Assembly: GCF_019297835.1 (NCBI RefSeq)
Contig: NZ_CP079203.1
Location: 3,028,501 to 3,092,500, forward strand
DNA length: 64,000 nt
Source: Sphingomonas sanguinis
GTDB taxonomy: Bacteria; Pseudomonadota; Alphaproteobacteria; Sphingomonadales; Sphingomonadaceae
Direction: 5' to 3'
Under the pieces are notes generated by a model. It was given only the letters and a program-made list of their open reading frames with translations, did no database searches and was not told where the DNA came from. Below, piece after piece: positions 17,513 through 25,920 of this stretch. Both the position numbers and the translations under genes were made by a program. Position 1 is the stretch's first letter. Each line of letters starts with the position of its first letter.

Positions 17513-20098
17513 ATGATCCGTACCACCTGCGCCTATTGCGGCGTCGGCTGCGGCATCCGTGCGACCGTCACCGGCGAGCGCACCGTCCGGATCGAGGGCG
17601 ACCCCGACCACCCCGCCAATCGCGGCAAGCTCTGTTCCAAGGGCACGCATCTGGGCGAGACGGTCGGCCTCGAGGGTCGCCTGCTCACGCCCATGATAGG
17701 CAAGCGTCGCGCGTCCTGGGACAAGTCACTCGACCTCGTCGCCAGGCGCTTTCGCGACACCATCGCGCAGCATGGTCCCGACAGCGTGGCCTTCTACGTC
17801 TCCGGCCAGCTGCTGACCGAGGACTATTATGTTGCCAACAAGCTGATGAAGGGTTTCATCGGCTCGGCCAATATCGACACCAATTCGCGGCTCTGCATGT
17901 CGAGCGCGGTGGCGGGCCACACTCGCGCGTTCGGCGAGGACGTGGTGCCCGCGTCTTACGAGGACATCGACGCCGCCGACCTGATCGTGCTGGTCGGCAG
18001 CAACACCGCCTGGTGCCACCCCATCGTCTATCAGCGTATCCGCGCCCGGTGCGATGCGGGCGCCAAGCTGGTGGTGATCGACCCCCGCCGCACCGAGACG
18101 GCGGAGGAAGCCGACCTTCATCTGCCGCTGCGCCCCGGCAGCGACGTGGCGTTGATGAACGGCCTGCTCGCCTGGTGCCGCGAGGCGGGGGCGCTCGACA
18201 CCGCATTTCTCGCCGATCACCTGTCGGTCCCGGCCGATTTCTGGGAGCGGGTGGGCGAGGGGAGCGATCTCTGGTCGGTGGCGAAGACCTGCGATCTGCC
18301 CCCGGCCGACCTGCGCCGCTTCTACGAACTGTTCGCCGCCACGCCGCGCACCGTCACCCTGTTCAGCCAGGGGGTAAATCAGTCGCTGAGCGGCACCGAT
18401 CAGGTCAATGCGATCCTGAACGTCCATCTTGCGACGGGCCGCATCGGCAAGCCCGGCGCGCAGCCCTTTTCGATCACCGGCCAGCCCAATGCCATGGGCG
18501 GGCGCGAGGTGGGCGGGCTGGCCTCCACGCTGGCCGCGCATATGGACTTCGCACCCGACAACCGCGCCCGCGTCCAGCGCTTCTGGGCCGCGCCGACCAT
18601 TGCCGAAAAGCCCGGCCTAAAGGCCGTCGACCTGTTCCGCGCCTTGGGTGAGGGGCGGATCAAGGCGCTATGGGTGATGGCGACCAATCCCGCCGTGTCG
18701 ATGCCCGATGCGGGCCGCGTGCGCGAGGCGCTGGCCGCCTGTCCCTTCGTCGTGGTCAGCGACGTGATCGCCGACACCGACACCTCGGCCTTTGCCCATG
18801 TCCGCCTGCCCGCCGCCGCCTGGGGCGAGAAGGACGGGACCGTCACCAATTCGGACCGCACGATCAGCCGCCAGCGCGCGCTGTTCCCGCTGCCCGGCGA
18901 GGCGAAGCCCGACTGGTGGATCGTCAAGGAAGTCGGCCGCCGCATGGGGTGGAAGACCGCCTTCGCCTATGACCGCCCCGCCGAAATCTGGCGCGAGCAT
19001 TGCCGTCTGTCGGCCTATGAGAATGACGGCGCGCGCCTTTTCGCGCTGCCCGGCCTGTCGAGTGCGGGCAATGCCGATTATGACGCAATGACGCCGTTCC
19101 GCTGGGGCTGCACCCCCTTTGCCGAGGGCCGTTTCCCGACCGCCGATGGTCGCGCGCGGCTGGTGACGGTCGTGCAAAAGGCGATTTCCGGCCCGCTCGC
19201 CGCCTGGCCGCTGACGCTCAACACCGGACGCTATCGCGACCAGTGGCACAGCATGACCCGCACCGGCCTGGCGCCCAAGCTCGCCCGCCACCGCGAGGAG
19301 CCTTTGGTCGAGGTGCATCCCGACGATGCCGCTGGGCTGGGCGTCACCGATGGCGGACTGGCGCAGGTGGCGACGCCGCAGGGCGACAGCCTCTACCGCG
19401 TGCGCGTGACGCCTGCGCAGCGGCGGGGCGAGATCTTCACGCCGATCCACTGGACCGACCGCACCTCCAGCGGCGGACGCACCGGCCTGTTGCCGCGTCC
19501 GCTGGTCGATCCGGTGTCGGGCCAGCCGGGCTTCAAGCAAACCCCGGCGCGGCTGGCGGCGGTCGCGACGCGCTGGCGCGGTTTCCTGATCGTCGCGGGC
19601 GAGCCGGTGCACACGCCCAAATGCCTGTGGGCGACGCGCGTCGCGGTTCCGGCGGGCAGCCTGTGGGAGTTGGCGGGCGATGGCGATCCGGTGAAGCTGG
19701 AAGCGTGCCTGCCCGGCGGCGAGCGGATCGAGGCGATCGACGCGGCGCGGGGCACCAGGCGAATCGCGATCCTGTCGGGCGGTCGGCTGGTCGCCGCGCT
19801 GTTCGTGACCGAAAGCGGCGAATTGCCCAGCCGCGACTGGCTGATCGGCCAGTTGGCCGAGGCGGAGGCCGCACCGACCCTGCTCGCCGGACGTGCGCCG
19901 GGGGTGCAGGCGGATCGCGGCGCGATCGTCTGCGCCTGTTTCGATATCGGGATGCGCACCATCGTCGCGGCGATCCGCGACCAGCGGCTGGCCGATGTCG
20001 CCGCGATCGGGACCGCCTTGGGCGCGGGCACCAATTGCGGATCGTGCCGCCCCGCGCTCGCCCGCCTGCTCGCCGAGGAGACCAACCATGCCGCATGA
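17513..20098 (+). CDS. nasA: Assimilatory nitrate reductase catalytic subunit
   Basis: 861 residues; a molybdenum bis-MGD enzyme reducing nitrate to nitrite in the cytoplasm. The N-terminal [4Fe-4S] motif is TTCAYCGVGCGIRA, with the fourth Cys in GKLCSKG (about 44). The molybdopterin oxidoreductase body (about 50-550) includes NTNSRLCMSSAVAG and DPRRTETAEEADL. The MGD-binding domain (about 570-680) contains NTGRYRDQWHSMTRTG. A C-terminal BFD-like [2Fe-2S] domain shows VCACFDIG and TNCGSCRPAL, typical of NasA/NasC types fed by ferredoxin or a flavoprotein. No separate NasB-like NADH subunit gene is in the operon. The RBS comes from the repeat just upstream. The 3' end overlaps cobA. Confidence 0.95.
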   Translation: MIRTTCAYCGVGCGIRATVTGERTVRIEGDPDHPANRGKLCSKGTHLGETVGLEGRLLTPMIGKRRASWDKSLDLVARRFRDTIAQHGPDSVAFYVSGQLLTEDYYVANKLMKGFIGSANIDTNSRLCMSSAVAGHTRAFGEDVVPASYEDIDAADLIVLVGSNTAWCHPIVYQRIRARCDAGAKLVVIDPRRTETAEEADLHLPLRPGSDVALMNGLLAWCREAGALDTAFLADHLSVPADFWERVGEGSDLWSVAKTCDLPPADLRRFYELFAATPRTVTLFSQGVNQSLSGTDQVNAILNVHLATGRIGKPGAQPFSITGQPNAMGGREVGGLASTLAAHMDFAPDNRARVQRFWAAPTIAEKPGLKAVDLFRALGEGRIKALWVMATNPAVSMPDAGRVREALAACPFVVVSDVIADTDTSAFAHVRLPAAAWGEKDGTVTNSDRTISRQRALFPLPGEAKPDWWIVKEVGRRMGWKTAFAYDRPAEIWREHCRLSAYENDGARLFALPGLSSAGNADYDAMTPFRWGCTPFAEGRFPTADGRARLVTVVQKAISGPLAAWPLTLNTGRYRDQWHSMTRTGLAPKLARHREEPLVEVHPDDAAGLGVTDGGLAQVATPQGDSLYRVRVTPAQRRGEIFTPIHWTDRTSSGGRTGLLPRPLVDPVSGQPGFKQTPARLAAVATRWRGFLIVAGEPVHTPKCLWATRVAVPAGSLWELAGDGDPVKLEACLPGGERIEAIDAARGTRRIAILSGGRLVAALFVTESGELPSRDWLIGQLAEAEAAPTLLAGRAPGVQADRGAIVCACFDIGMRTIVAAIRDQRLADVAAIGTALGAGTNCGSCRPALARLLAEETNHAA

Positions 20099-20879
20099 CG
20101 ATTTTCCCGCCGGTTCGGTCTGGCTGGTCGGCGCAGGGCCGGGCGACCCCGATCTGCTGACCCGCAAGGCCGAGCGGCTGATCGCGGCGGCGGATGCCGT
20201 CTTCTACGACGCGCTGGTTGGCCCCGGCATCCTCGACCTGATCGACCCCCGCGCCGAGCAGATCAGCGTCGGCAAACGCTCGGGCCGTCATTCCAAGGAT
20301 CAGCGGACGATCGACGCGCTGATCGTCGCGGCGGCGCTGGAGGGAAAGCGCGTCGTACGGTTGAAGGGCGGCGACCCGGCGATCTTCGGGCGTACGGCGG
20401 AGGAAGTGACCGCCTGCCGCGCGGCGGGCGTGCCGGTACGCATCTGCCCCGGCATCACCGCCGCCAGCGCGGCGGTCGCCTCGGCGGGGACCAGCCTGAC
20501 CCTGCGCGGCGTGGCGCGTCGCCTGACCCTGGTCACGGCGCATGCGCAGGCGGGCGCGACGCTCGACCTCGACTGGTCAGCGCTGGCCGCGACCGATTCG
20601 ACGCTCGCCATCTATATGGGCCGCGCGGCCGCCGCGACCGTGGCCCAGCAACTGGTCGCCGCCGGGCGCAGCCCGGACACGCCGGTGCTGGTCGTGGTCA
20701 ACGCCTCGCTGCCCAATGAGCGAATCATCCGGGGGCGGCTGTCCTCGCTGGCCTTTCTGGTCGAGGCGATCAGCGCCCATGATCCCGCCATGCTGATCGT
20801 CGGCGAAGCGGTCGAGGCCGATCCGGCTTTCGCACATGCACAAACGAGCCCAGTGCATGACGGGATGATCGCAGCCTGA
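20088..20879 (+). CDS. cobA: Uroporphyrinogen-III C-methyltransferase (SUMT)
   Basis: 263 residues, ATG 20088 overlapping the nasA stop by 11 nt. It methylates uroporphyrinogen III at C2 and C7 with SAM to precorrin-2, the sirohaem precursor needed by NirB. Motifs: VWLVGAGPGDPDLLT (about 9-23), the SAM-binding loop RLKGGDPAIFGR (about 85-96) and GITAASAA. It is a single-domain SUMT without the CysG oxidase/chelatase portion, so later sirohaem steps are encoded elsewhere. Last gene of the nitrate operon; AAAAAAGC follows but no clear terminator. Confidence 0.93.
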   Translation: MPHDDFPAGSVWLVGAGPGDPDLLTRKAERLIAAADAVFYDALVGPGILDLIDPRAEQISVGKRSGRHSKDQRTIDALIVAAALEGKRVVRLKGGDPAIFGRTAEEVTACRAAGVPVRICPGITAASAAVASAGTSLTLRGVARRLTLVTAHAQAGATLDLDWSALAATDSTLAIYMGRAAAATVAQQLVAAGRSPDTPVLVVVNASLPNERIIRGRLSSLAFLVEAISAHDPAMLIVGEAVEADPAFAHAQTSPVHDGMIAA

Positions 20880-21396
20880 CAAAAAAGCTGGGCCCGTCGG
20901 CTTTGTAAGGGGACGAGCGGACGCGCCTCGGCGCCCCATGGCGGCGGGAGAGTCCAAGACTTCGCCATCGCGCTGTCGCACGGTGACGTTGGTAGAAAGT
21001 CTTGGTTTTCCGCCAGTTCCGAGGCTCGGAAGCCTGGGGAAGGAATGGTGCCGCTTACACGATGCGTCTCGGGCGGCAGCGCGTCACCGTCCACGATAGC
21101 CTTTAGCAACGCTTCCCGATCCTTCGTTCAGCGCGTCGGAAGGCTGGCAATGACGGTTTCGACTCATCGTTCAGGATCATCGTGGGCGGGAGCATTGGTC
21201 GGGGCTCGATGACGACCGGTTGCCATTTGAATACAGCGTGCATGACCCGGATGGTGAGACCCATGGTCGCGCGCTGGATCGTGGGTCAGCCGATGGGCAG
21301 CGGAACCGTCCGCCTCAACCAAGCGGCGAACGTGCTGGTCATATCGTCTTCCTCAACCGTACGGATGATGTTCACCGTGGGCGCGACGCTGGCGGA
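20880..21396. other. Gene-poor stretch without an intact gene
   Basis: About 500 bp after cobA. CCAAGACTT (20956) and AAGTCTTGG (20996) form an inverted repeat. A minus-strand segment reads protein-like (KDREALLKAIVDGDALPPET, about 21060-21125) but is bounded by stops and has no recognisable family. It looks like decayed accessory DNA continuous with the recombinase and IS630 remnants that follow. Confidence 0.5.
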
Positions 21397-21650
21397 TCAA
21401 GCAGCTTGGGCCATCTTGATCCTGTGGACTGTGGCGATGCCAATCTTCAGCGACTTCGCTGTGGCGTTGATGGTGGTGCCTTTGTCGAGGAGCGTGCGGG
21501 CCCCGCCATGATGCGGTCGCGAAGGATGCTGCGCTCGAACTCGGCGACAACGCTCGGCATCGCGAACATCGCCCGCCCCGATGGGATGGAGGAGTCGGAC
21601 CGGAAAGGCGGGACAACATTCCTCCAATCCCCTTGGCAGTGGCCCTACGA
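21397..21650 (-). pseudogene. Serine recombinase (resolvase/invertase) C-terminal remnant
   Basis: In one minus frame SIPSGRAMFAMPSVVAEFER then SILRDRIMAG matches the end of the resolvase catalytic domain (the usual form is TPAGRAMF...AEFERS). After a frameshift near 21500 the next frame continues LLDKGTTINATAKSLKIG then IATVHRIK, the resolvase helix-turn-helix, and stops at 21397. The N-terminal catalytic Ser region is missing. A dead fragment of a transposon resolvase or invertase. Confidence 0.75.
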
Positions 21651-21757
21651 AGTCATCGAATAAAACGCCCGGATACGATCAGCCATTCTCAAACCATTTG
21701 ATTTCGGAACAGGCAGAGTGAGCGCGCAGGATCGGTAGAAGATCATGGGGCTGACAG

Positions 21758-22155
21758 ATGGCAATTCGGGGAGGCTTGCGGCTCTCAGGCATGACCGCGC
21801 CGCTCGCCATTGACGGACCCATGACGGGGGCGTGGTTCGCAGCTTGGGGCGCCCCGACGCCGAAGCCCGGCGACGTCGTGATCCTCGACAACCTGCCCGC
21901 CCACAAGAGCGTCGTGGCACGTATGGCGATCGAGGCAGGGGGGGCGGCTGCTTTTCCTTCCGCCTTACTCGCCTGACTTCAACCCGATCGAAAACGCCTA
22001 CCAAGCTCAAGGCGCTCCTGCGCAAAGCCGCCGCCCGCACCCGCGACGACCTGTACCACGCTATCGGTGCCGCCATCGACACGTTCACGCATGCCGAGTG
22101 CGCCAACCACTTCGCCGCTGCCGGTACGATGCAGACTGATCCGAATTCGCTCTAG
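21758..22155 (+). pseudogene. IS630-family transposase remnant, double frameshift
   Basis: Frame 1 gives SGMTAPLAIDGPMTGAWF and VVILDNLPAHKS, the first two DDE blocks of IS630 transposases. A frameshift near 21955 moves LFLPPYSPDFNPIENA to another frame, and a second near 22000 is needed to read TKLKALLRKAAARTRDD through to the stop at 22155. The N-terminal DNA-binding half is absent. Clearly non-functional. Confidence 0.88.
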
Positions 22156-22163
22156 GGATCGGC

Positions 22164-22226
22164 CACACCCCTCCACCACGCCCTGCGGGCGCGGTCCCCC
22201 ATCCCAACTGCGATGGGTAGGAATGG
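22164..22226. repeat. Partial palindromic repeat, family A (half copy)
   Basis: CACACCCCTCCACCACGCCC through GGTCCCCCATCCC to GGTAGGAATGG corresponds to the right half of the family A unit. The left half is missing, perhaps lost where the IS630 remnant abuts. Confidence 0.75.
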
Positions 22227-22231
22227 AGGTG

Positions 22232-24310
22232 TTACAGCGCCTTCAAGCGGATGGCCTGGCCACCACCGGGCGCAAGCGACAGCGTCAGCGTGTCGCCCTT
22301 CTTCACCCGCTTGGTCTCGAACGCGATCGAATGGCGGGCATCGGTCGCATAGGTCGCGCCGGGACCGTCCTTGTACACCTGCGCCTCGTAACGCTTGCCC
22401 GGATCGAGGAAGTCGAGCGTTATGGTCAGCTCCCGTGCATTCTCGTCGGTGATCGAGCCGATATACCAGTCCCGGCTTTTCCGGTCCCGCCGGGCGAAGG
22501 TTACGTAATCGCCCACCTCGCCGTTCAGGACGCGGCTGTCCTCCCAGTCCACCGGCACATCCGCGATGAAGCGGAACGCCTGCGGGTATTTCGCATAATT
22601 CTCCGGCGTGTCGGCCGCCATCTGTACCGGCGAGTAGAGCACGACATACAGCGCCAGCTGCTTGGCAATGGTCGACTGGATCGGACTGTTGTCGCTGCCC
22701 GTCAGGCTGAGCACGCCCGGCGTGAAGTCCATTGGCCCTTCCAGCATCCGGGTGAAGGCCAGATTGACCTCATGCTCTGGCGGGTTCTTGCCCGGCCAGG
22801 CGTTATATTCCATTCCCCGCGAGCCCTCGCGCGCCATCCAGTTGGGATAGGTACGGCGCAGGCCGGTGTCCTTGACCGGCTCGTGGGAGTCGATCGATAC
22901 CTTGTACCTGGCGGCGGCCTCCAGCACGCGCAGATGGTGGTTCACCATCCACTGGCCTTCATGCCACTCGCGGCTTACCGAGCCGTCCGCGTTCACCCGC
23001 TCGATCTGCCCGGCATCGGCGACATAGCCGGTCTTGACCACATGCTCGCCATGATCGGCTGCGAATTTGAAGGCCGGGTCGAACTGGCTTGCATAATGGC
23101 TGACCGCGCCGCCCGTCTCGTGATGGCCGATCAGCGAGACGCCCTTGGCCTTGGCGTATTTGGCGAGATAGTCCGCGTCGAAATCCTCCGCCGGGGTCGC
23201 GAACTGCATCGCCGAGCCATTGCCCGCCCAGTCGCCGTCCCAGCCGATATTCCACCCCTCGACCAGGACGCCGGGGATGCCGTATTTCGACGCGAAGTCG
23301 ATATAGGTCTTCACGTTCGCGGTGGTGGCGCCATGGCGAGGCCCGCGCGCCCAGCTCCATTCGCCCTTGATCATTTTCCACCAGACGCCGACGAACTTGC
23401 CGGGCTTGACCCAGGATACGTCGCCCAGCTTGTTGGGCTCGTTCAGGTTGAGCATCAGATGACTCATATAGAGCCCGCCCGCATCCGGCGCGATCAGGAA
23501 GGTGCGCCACGGCGTCGTCCAGGCACCCGTCTTCACCACCTTGGGCGCGCCCGAGCCGGGGGTGAGGACCGCCTTGAAGCTGTTCCCCTCGGTCTTCATG
23601 ACGGCCATGCTGGCATAGTCGACCAAAGCCGCCTCATGGATGGCGATATGGGTGCCGTCGTCCAGCTTCATCGTGATCGGCGTCGCGGCTGTGCCCACCG
23701 CCGTGATCGGCGTGCGGTTGTAGAGATATTCCTCACGGTTCCACAGGAAGGCGGGCTTCCACCACGCAGTCCCGTTCTGCGCTATGTTGAACTCGGTCAG
23801 CTCCTCGGCGATGTTGGCCTTGGGCAAAGCCTGCTGCTCGGGAAATTCGTAGCGGAAGCCGACACCGTCGTCCTGCACCCGGAACACCACGTCATAGCGG
23901 CGATGGAGCGCGCTCGACTCCATCAGGCGGACACGCATCTCGCGGTGATTGTCGCGGATGGTGCGCCATTCGCCCCAGGGCTGGGTCCAGCTGGTGTCGG
24001 ACTGGGCATGGGTGACCGCCTCGATCTTCATACCGCGTTCGATCTTGGGCGCGTCGGTGAACATCATGCCCAGCCGCGAGGGCGCGACGATCGCCTTGCC
24101 GTTGCGGGCAATCATATAGACCGCCCGGCCGTCATTGTCCGTCGATACTTGCACCGTGATCTGGCCGTTCGGCGAGGTCTCGATCGCGTCGGGCTGTCCG
24201 GCGGGCTTGGCGAATTTGAACGTCTCGTTGACCGCCGGATCGGCGGGACCGTTCTGGGCCTGTGCCGCACTGGCGATCAGGCCGAGGCCGATGGCGAGGG
24301 TCGTCTTCAT
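22232..24310 (-). CDS. GH97 family alpha-glucosidase/glucoamylase (SusB-like)
   Basis: 692 residues with an N-terminal signal peptide (MKTTLAIGLGLIASAAQAQ), so periplasmic. The GH97 arrangement is an N-terminal beta-super-sandwich, a (beta/alpha)8 barrel and a C-terminal beta domain. Candidate catalytic and calcium Glu are seen in DSHEPVKDTG (about 468), GMEYNAWPGK (about 496) and NPPEHEVNLAFTR (about 508), consistent with the inverting SusB-type branch that releases glucose from the non-reducing end of malto-oligosaccharides. LVEGWNIGWDGDW (about 330) is typical of the family. Its ATG overlaps the stop of the GH13 gene by 4 nt. Last gene of the operon. Confidence 0.9.
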   Translation of the reverse strand: MKTTLAIGLGLIASAAQAQNGPADPAVNETFKFAKPAGQPDAIETSPNGQITVQVSTDNDGRAVYMIARNGKAIVAPSRLGMMFTDAPKIERGMKIEAVTHAQSDTSWTQPWGEWRTIRDNHREMRVRLMESSALHRRYDVVFRVQDDGVGFRYEFPEQQALPKANIAEELTEFNIAQNGTAWWKPAFLWNREEYLYNRTPITAVGTAATPITMKLDDGTHIAIHEAALVDYASMAVMKTEGNSFKAVLTPGSGAPKVVKTGAWTTPWRTFLIAPDAGGLYMSHLMLNLNEPNKLGDVSWVKPGKFVGVWWKMIKGEWSWARGPRHGATTANVKTYIDFASKYGIPGVLVEGWNIGWDGDWAGNGSAMQFATPAEDFDADYLAKYAKAKGVSLIGHHETGGAVSHYASQFDPAFKFAADHGEHVVKTGYVADAGQIERVNADGSVSREWHEGQWMVNHHLRVLEAAARYKVSIDSHEPVKDTGLRRTYPNWMAREGSRGMEYNAWPGKNPPEHEVNLAFTRMLEGPMDFTPGVLSLTGSDNSPIQSTIAKQLALYVVLYSPVQMAADTPENYAKYPQAFRFIADVPVDWEDSRVLNGEVGDYVTFARRDRKSRDWYIGSITDENARELTITLDFLDPGKRYEAQVYKDGPGATYATDARHSIAFETKRVKKGDTLTLSLAPGGGQAIRLKAL

Positions 24311-25920
24311 GCAGTCATCTCCCGGATCGCCGCCCCGAACGCGCCCAGGCGTTCATCGGTGGCGCTATTGATGTGGATCAGCGGTCGTCCCCCGCGCGGC
24401 AGGGCAGGGGGCAGGGTCACGGGCATGTCGCCCAGATTGAACAGGCAGAGCAGGCGCTGGTCGCCCTCGCGCCGTTCGAAGGCGAGCAGCTGGTCGTCGG
24501 CATGGAGCAGCGTCAGGCCGCCGACCGCCAGTGCGGGCGTCTCGGCCCGAAGGCGGACGAGGCGACGGGTGAGGTTCAGCAGCGAGTCCGGGTCGCCATC
24601 CTGACGGTTGACCGCGAGCGCGGCGTGATCCGGCCCGACCGGCAGCCAGGGCTCGGCATCCGAAAAGCCGCCGTTGATGGCATTGCTGCTCCACGGCATC
24701 GGCGTGCGCACCCCGTCGCGCGACAGCGTCAGCGGCCAGTTGGCGATGGCTTCGGGATCGACCAGCCGCTCGAAGGGGACATCGACCTGGGTCAGTCCCA
24801 GTTCCTCCCCCTGATAGAGAAAGGCATTGCCGCGAAGCGCGAGCAGCAGCAGCATCTTCATCCGCGCAAAGGCATCGCGGTGTTCGGGCGTCGTCCAGCG
24901 CGACACGGCGCGCGGCGCGTCATGATTCTCGAATGCCCAGCTCGGCCAGCCCATGCCCGGCTCGGCGGGCCATTTCGCCACCGCTTCGGCGACGATGCGC
25001 GGGGTCAGCCGGTCGGCATAGAGGAAGTCGAAGCCATAGGCCGTATTCAGCCGGTGGTCGCCAGCGGTGAACAGCTTCATCTCGCGATCCGCCTCGTCGC
25101 CGCCGACCTCCGCCACGGTGAAACGGTCGCCATATTTGTCCAGTGTCGTCCGAATCCGCTCCAGGAAGGGCACGATATCGGCGTGACTTTGATTGTAGAG
25201 CTTGACCTGGAAGTCGAACGGCCGGGTGCGCGTCTTGCCCGTGTCCGGCGCGGGCGGGTTATCGCGCATGGTCGGCTCGTGCATCATGAAGTTGATCGCA
25301 TCGAGCCGGAAGCCGTCCACCCCCCGGTCCAGCCAGAAGCGCGCCGTCGCCAGCAATTCGGCCTGCACCTCCGGGTGGTGGACGTGAAGCTGCGGCTGCT
25401 CCTTGAGGAAATTGTGGAGATAATATTGCCCGCGTCGTGCGTCCCAGGTCCAGGCGGGGCCGCCGAACACCGACTGCCAGTTGGACGGCGGCGAGCCGTC
25501 GGGCTTGGCATCGGCCCAGACATACCAGTCGGCGCGGGCATTGGTGCGGCTGGACCGGCTTTCGGTGAACCAGGGATGCTCGTCGGAGGTGTGGCTGTAC
25601 ACCTGATCGATGACGACCTTCAGCCCCAGTTCGTGCGCCCGCGCCACCAGCGCGTCGAAATCAGCGAGCGTTCCAAAGATCGGATCGACATCGCGATAAT
25701 CCGCCACGTCATAACCGAAGTCCTTCATCGGCGAGGTGAAGAAGGGCGACAGCCAGATCGCATCCACGCCCAGGCTGGCGACATGGTCGAGGCGCGCCGT
25801 GATGCCGGGCAGGTCGCCGATGCCGTCGCCATTGCTGTCGGCGAAGCTGCGCGGGTAGATCTGATAGATCACCGCGCCCTTCCACCAGGGGCGCGCGGGC
25901 TTATGGACAGTCTCGGTCAT
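24307..25920 (-). CDS. GH13 alpha-glucosidase (oligo-1,4/1,6-glucosidase type)
   Basis: 537 residues, no signal peptide, so probably cytoplasmic. Start ATG 25920 overlaps the amylase stop by 1 nt; a TTG one codon earlier is less likely. GH13 regions are present: DQVYSHTSDEHPWF (region I, about 107), DGFRLDAINF with the Asp nucleophile (region II, about 210), VAEVGG with the Glu acid/base (region III, about 270) and ENHDAPR (region IV, about 335). The N-terminus WWKGAVIYQIYPRSFADSNG is classic. It hydrolyses imported malto-oligosaccharides to glucose. Confidence 0.93.
   Translation of the reverse strand: MTETVHKPARPWWKGAVIYQIYPRSFADSNGDGIGDLPGITARLDHVASLGVDAIWLSPFFTSPMKDFGYDVADYRDVDPIFGTLADFDALVARAHELGLKVVIDQVYSHTSDEHPWFTESRSSRTNARADWYVWADAKPDGSPPSNWQSVFGGPAWTWDARRGQYYLHNFLKEQPQLHVHHPEVQAELLATARFWLDRGVDGFRLDAINFMMHEPTMRDNPPAPDTGKTRTRPFDFQVKLYNQSHADIVPFLERIRTTLDKYGDRFTVAEVGGDEADREMKLFTAGDHRLNTAYGFDFLYADRLTPRIVAEAVAKWPAEPGMGWPSWAFENHDAPRAVSRWTTPEHRDAFARMKMLLLLALRGNAFLYQGEELGLTQVDVPFERLVDPEAIANWPLTLSRDGVRTPMPWSSNAINGGFSDAEPWLPVGPDHAALAVNRQDGDPDSLLNLTRRLVRLRAETPALAVGGLTLLHADDQLLAFERREGDQRLLCLFNLGDMPVTLPPALPRGGRPLIHINSATDERLGAFGAAIREMTA

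Noticed and set aside
21048..21075. tRNA-like end (TGGTGCCGCTTACACGA)
   Set aside because: No acceptor partner, anticodon arm or T loop in the flanks; chance resemblance.
22067..24604. 845-codon frame antisense to the GH97 gene
   Set aside because: Shadow frame caused by high GC; it spans the IS630 remnant and two genes and shows no family motif.
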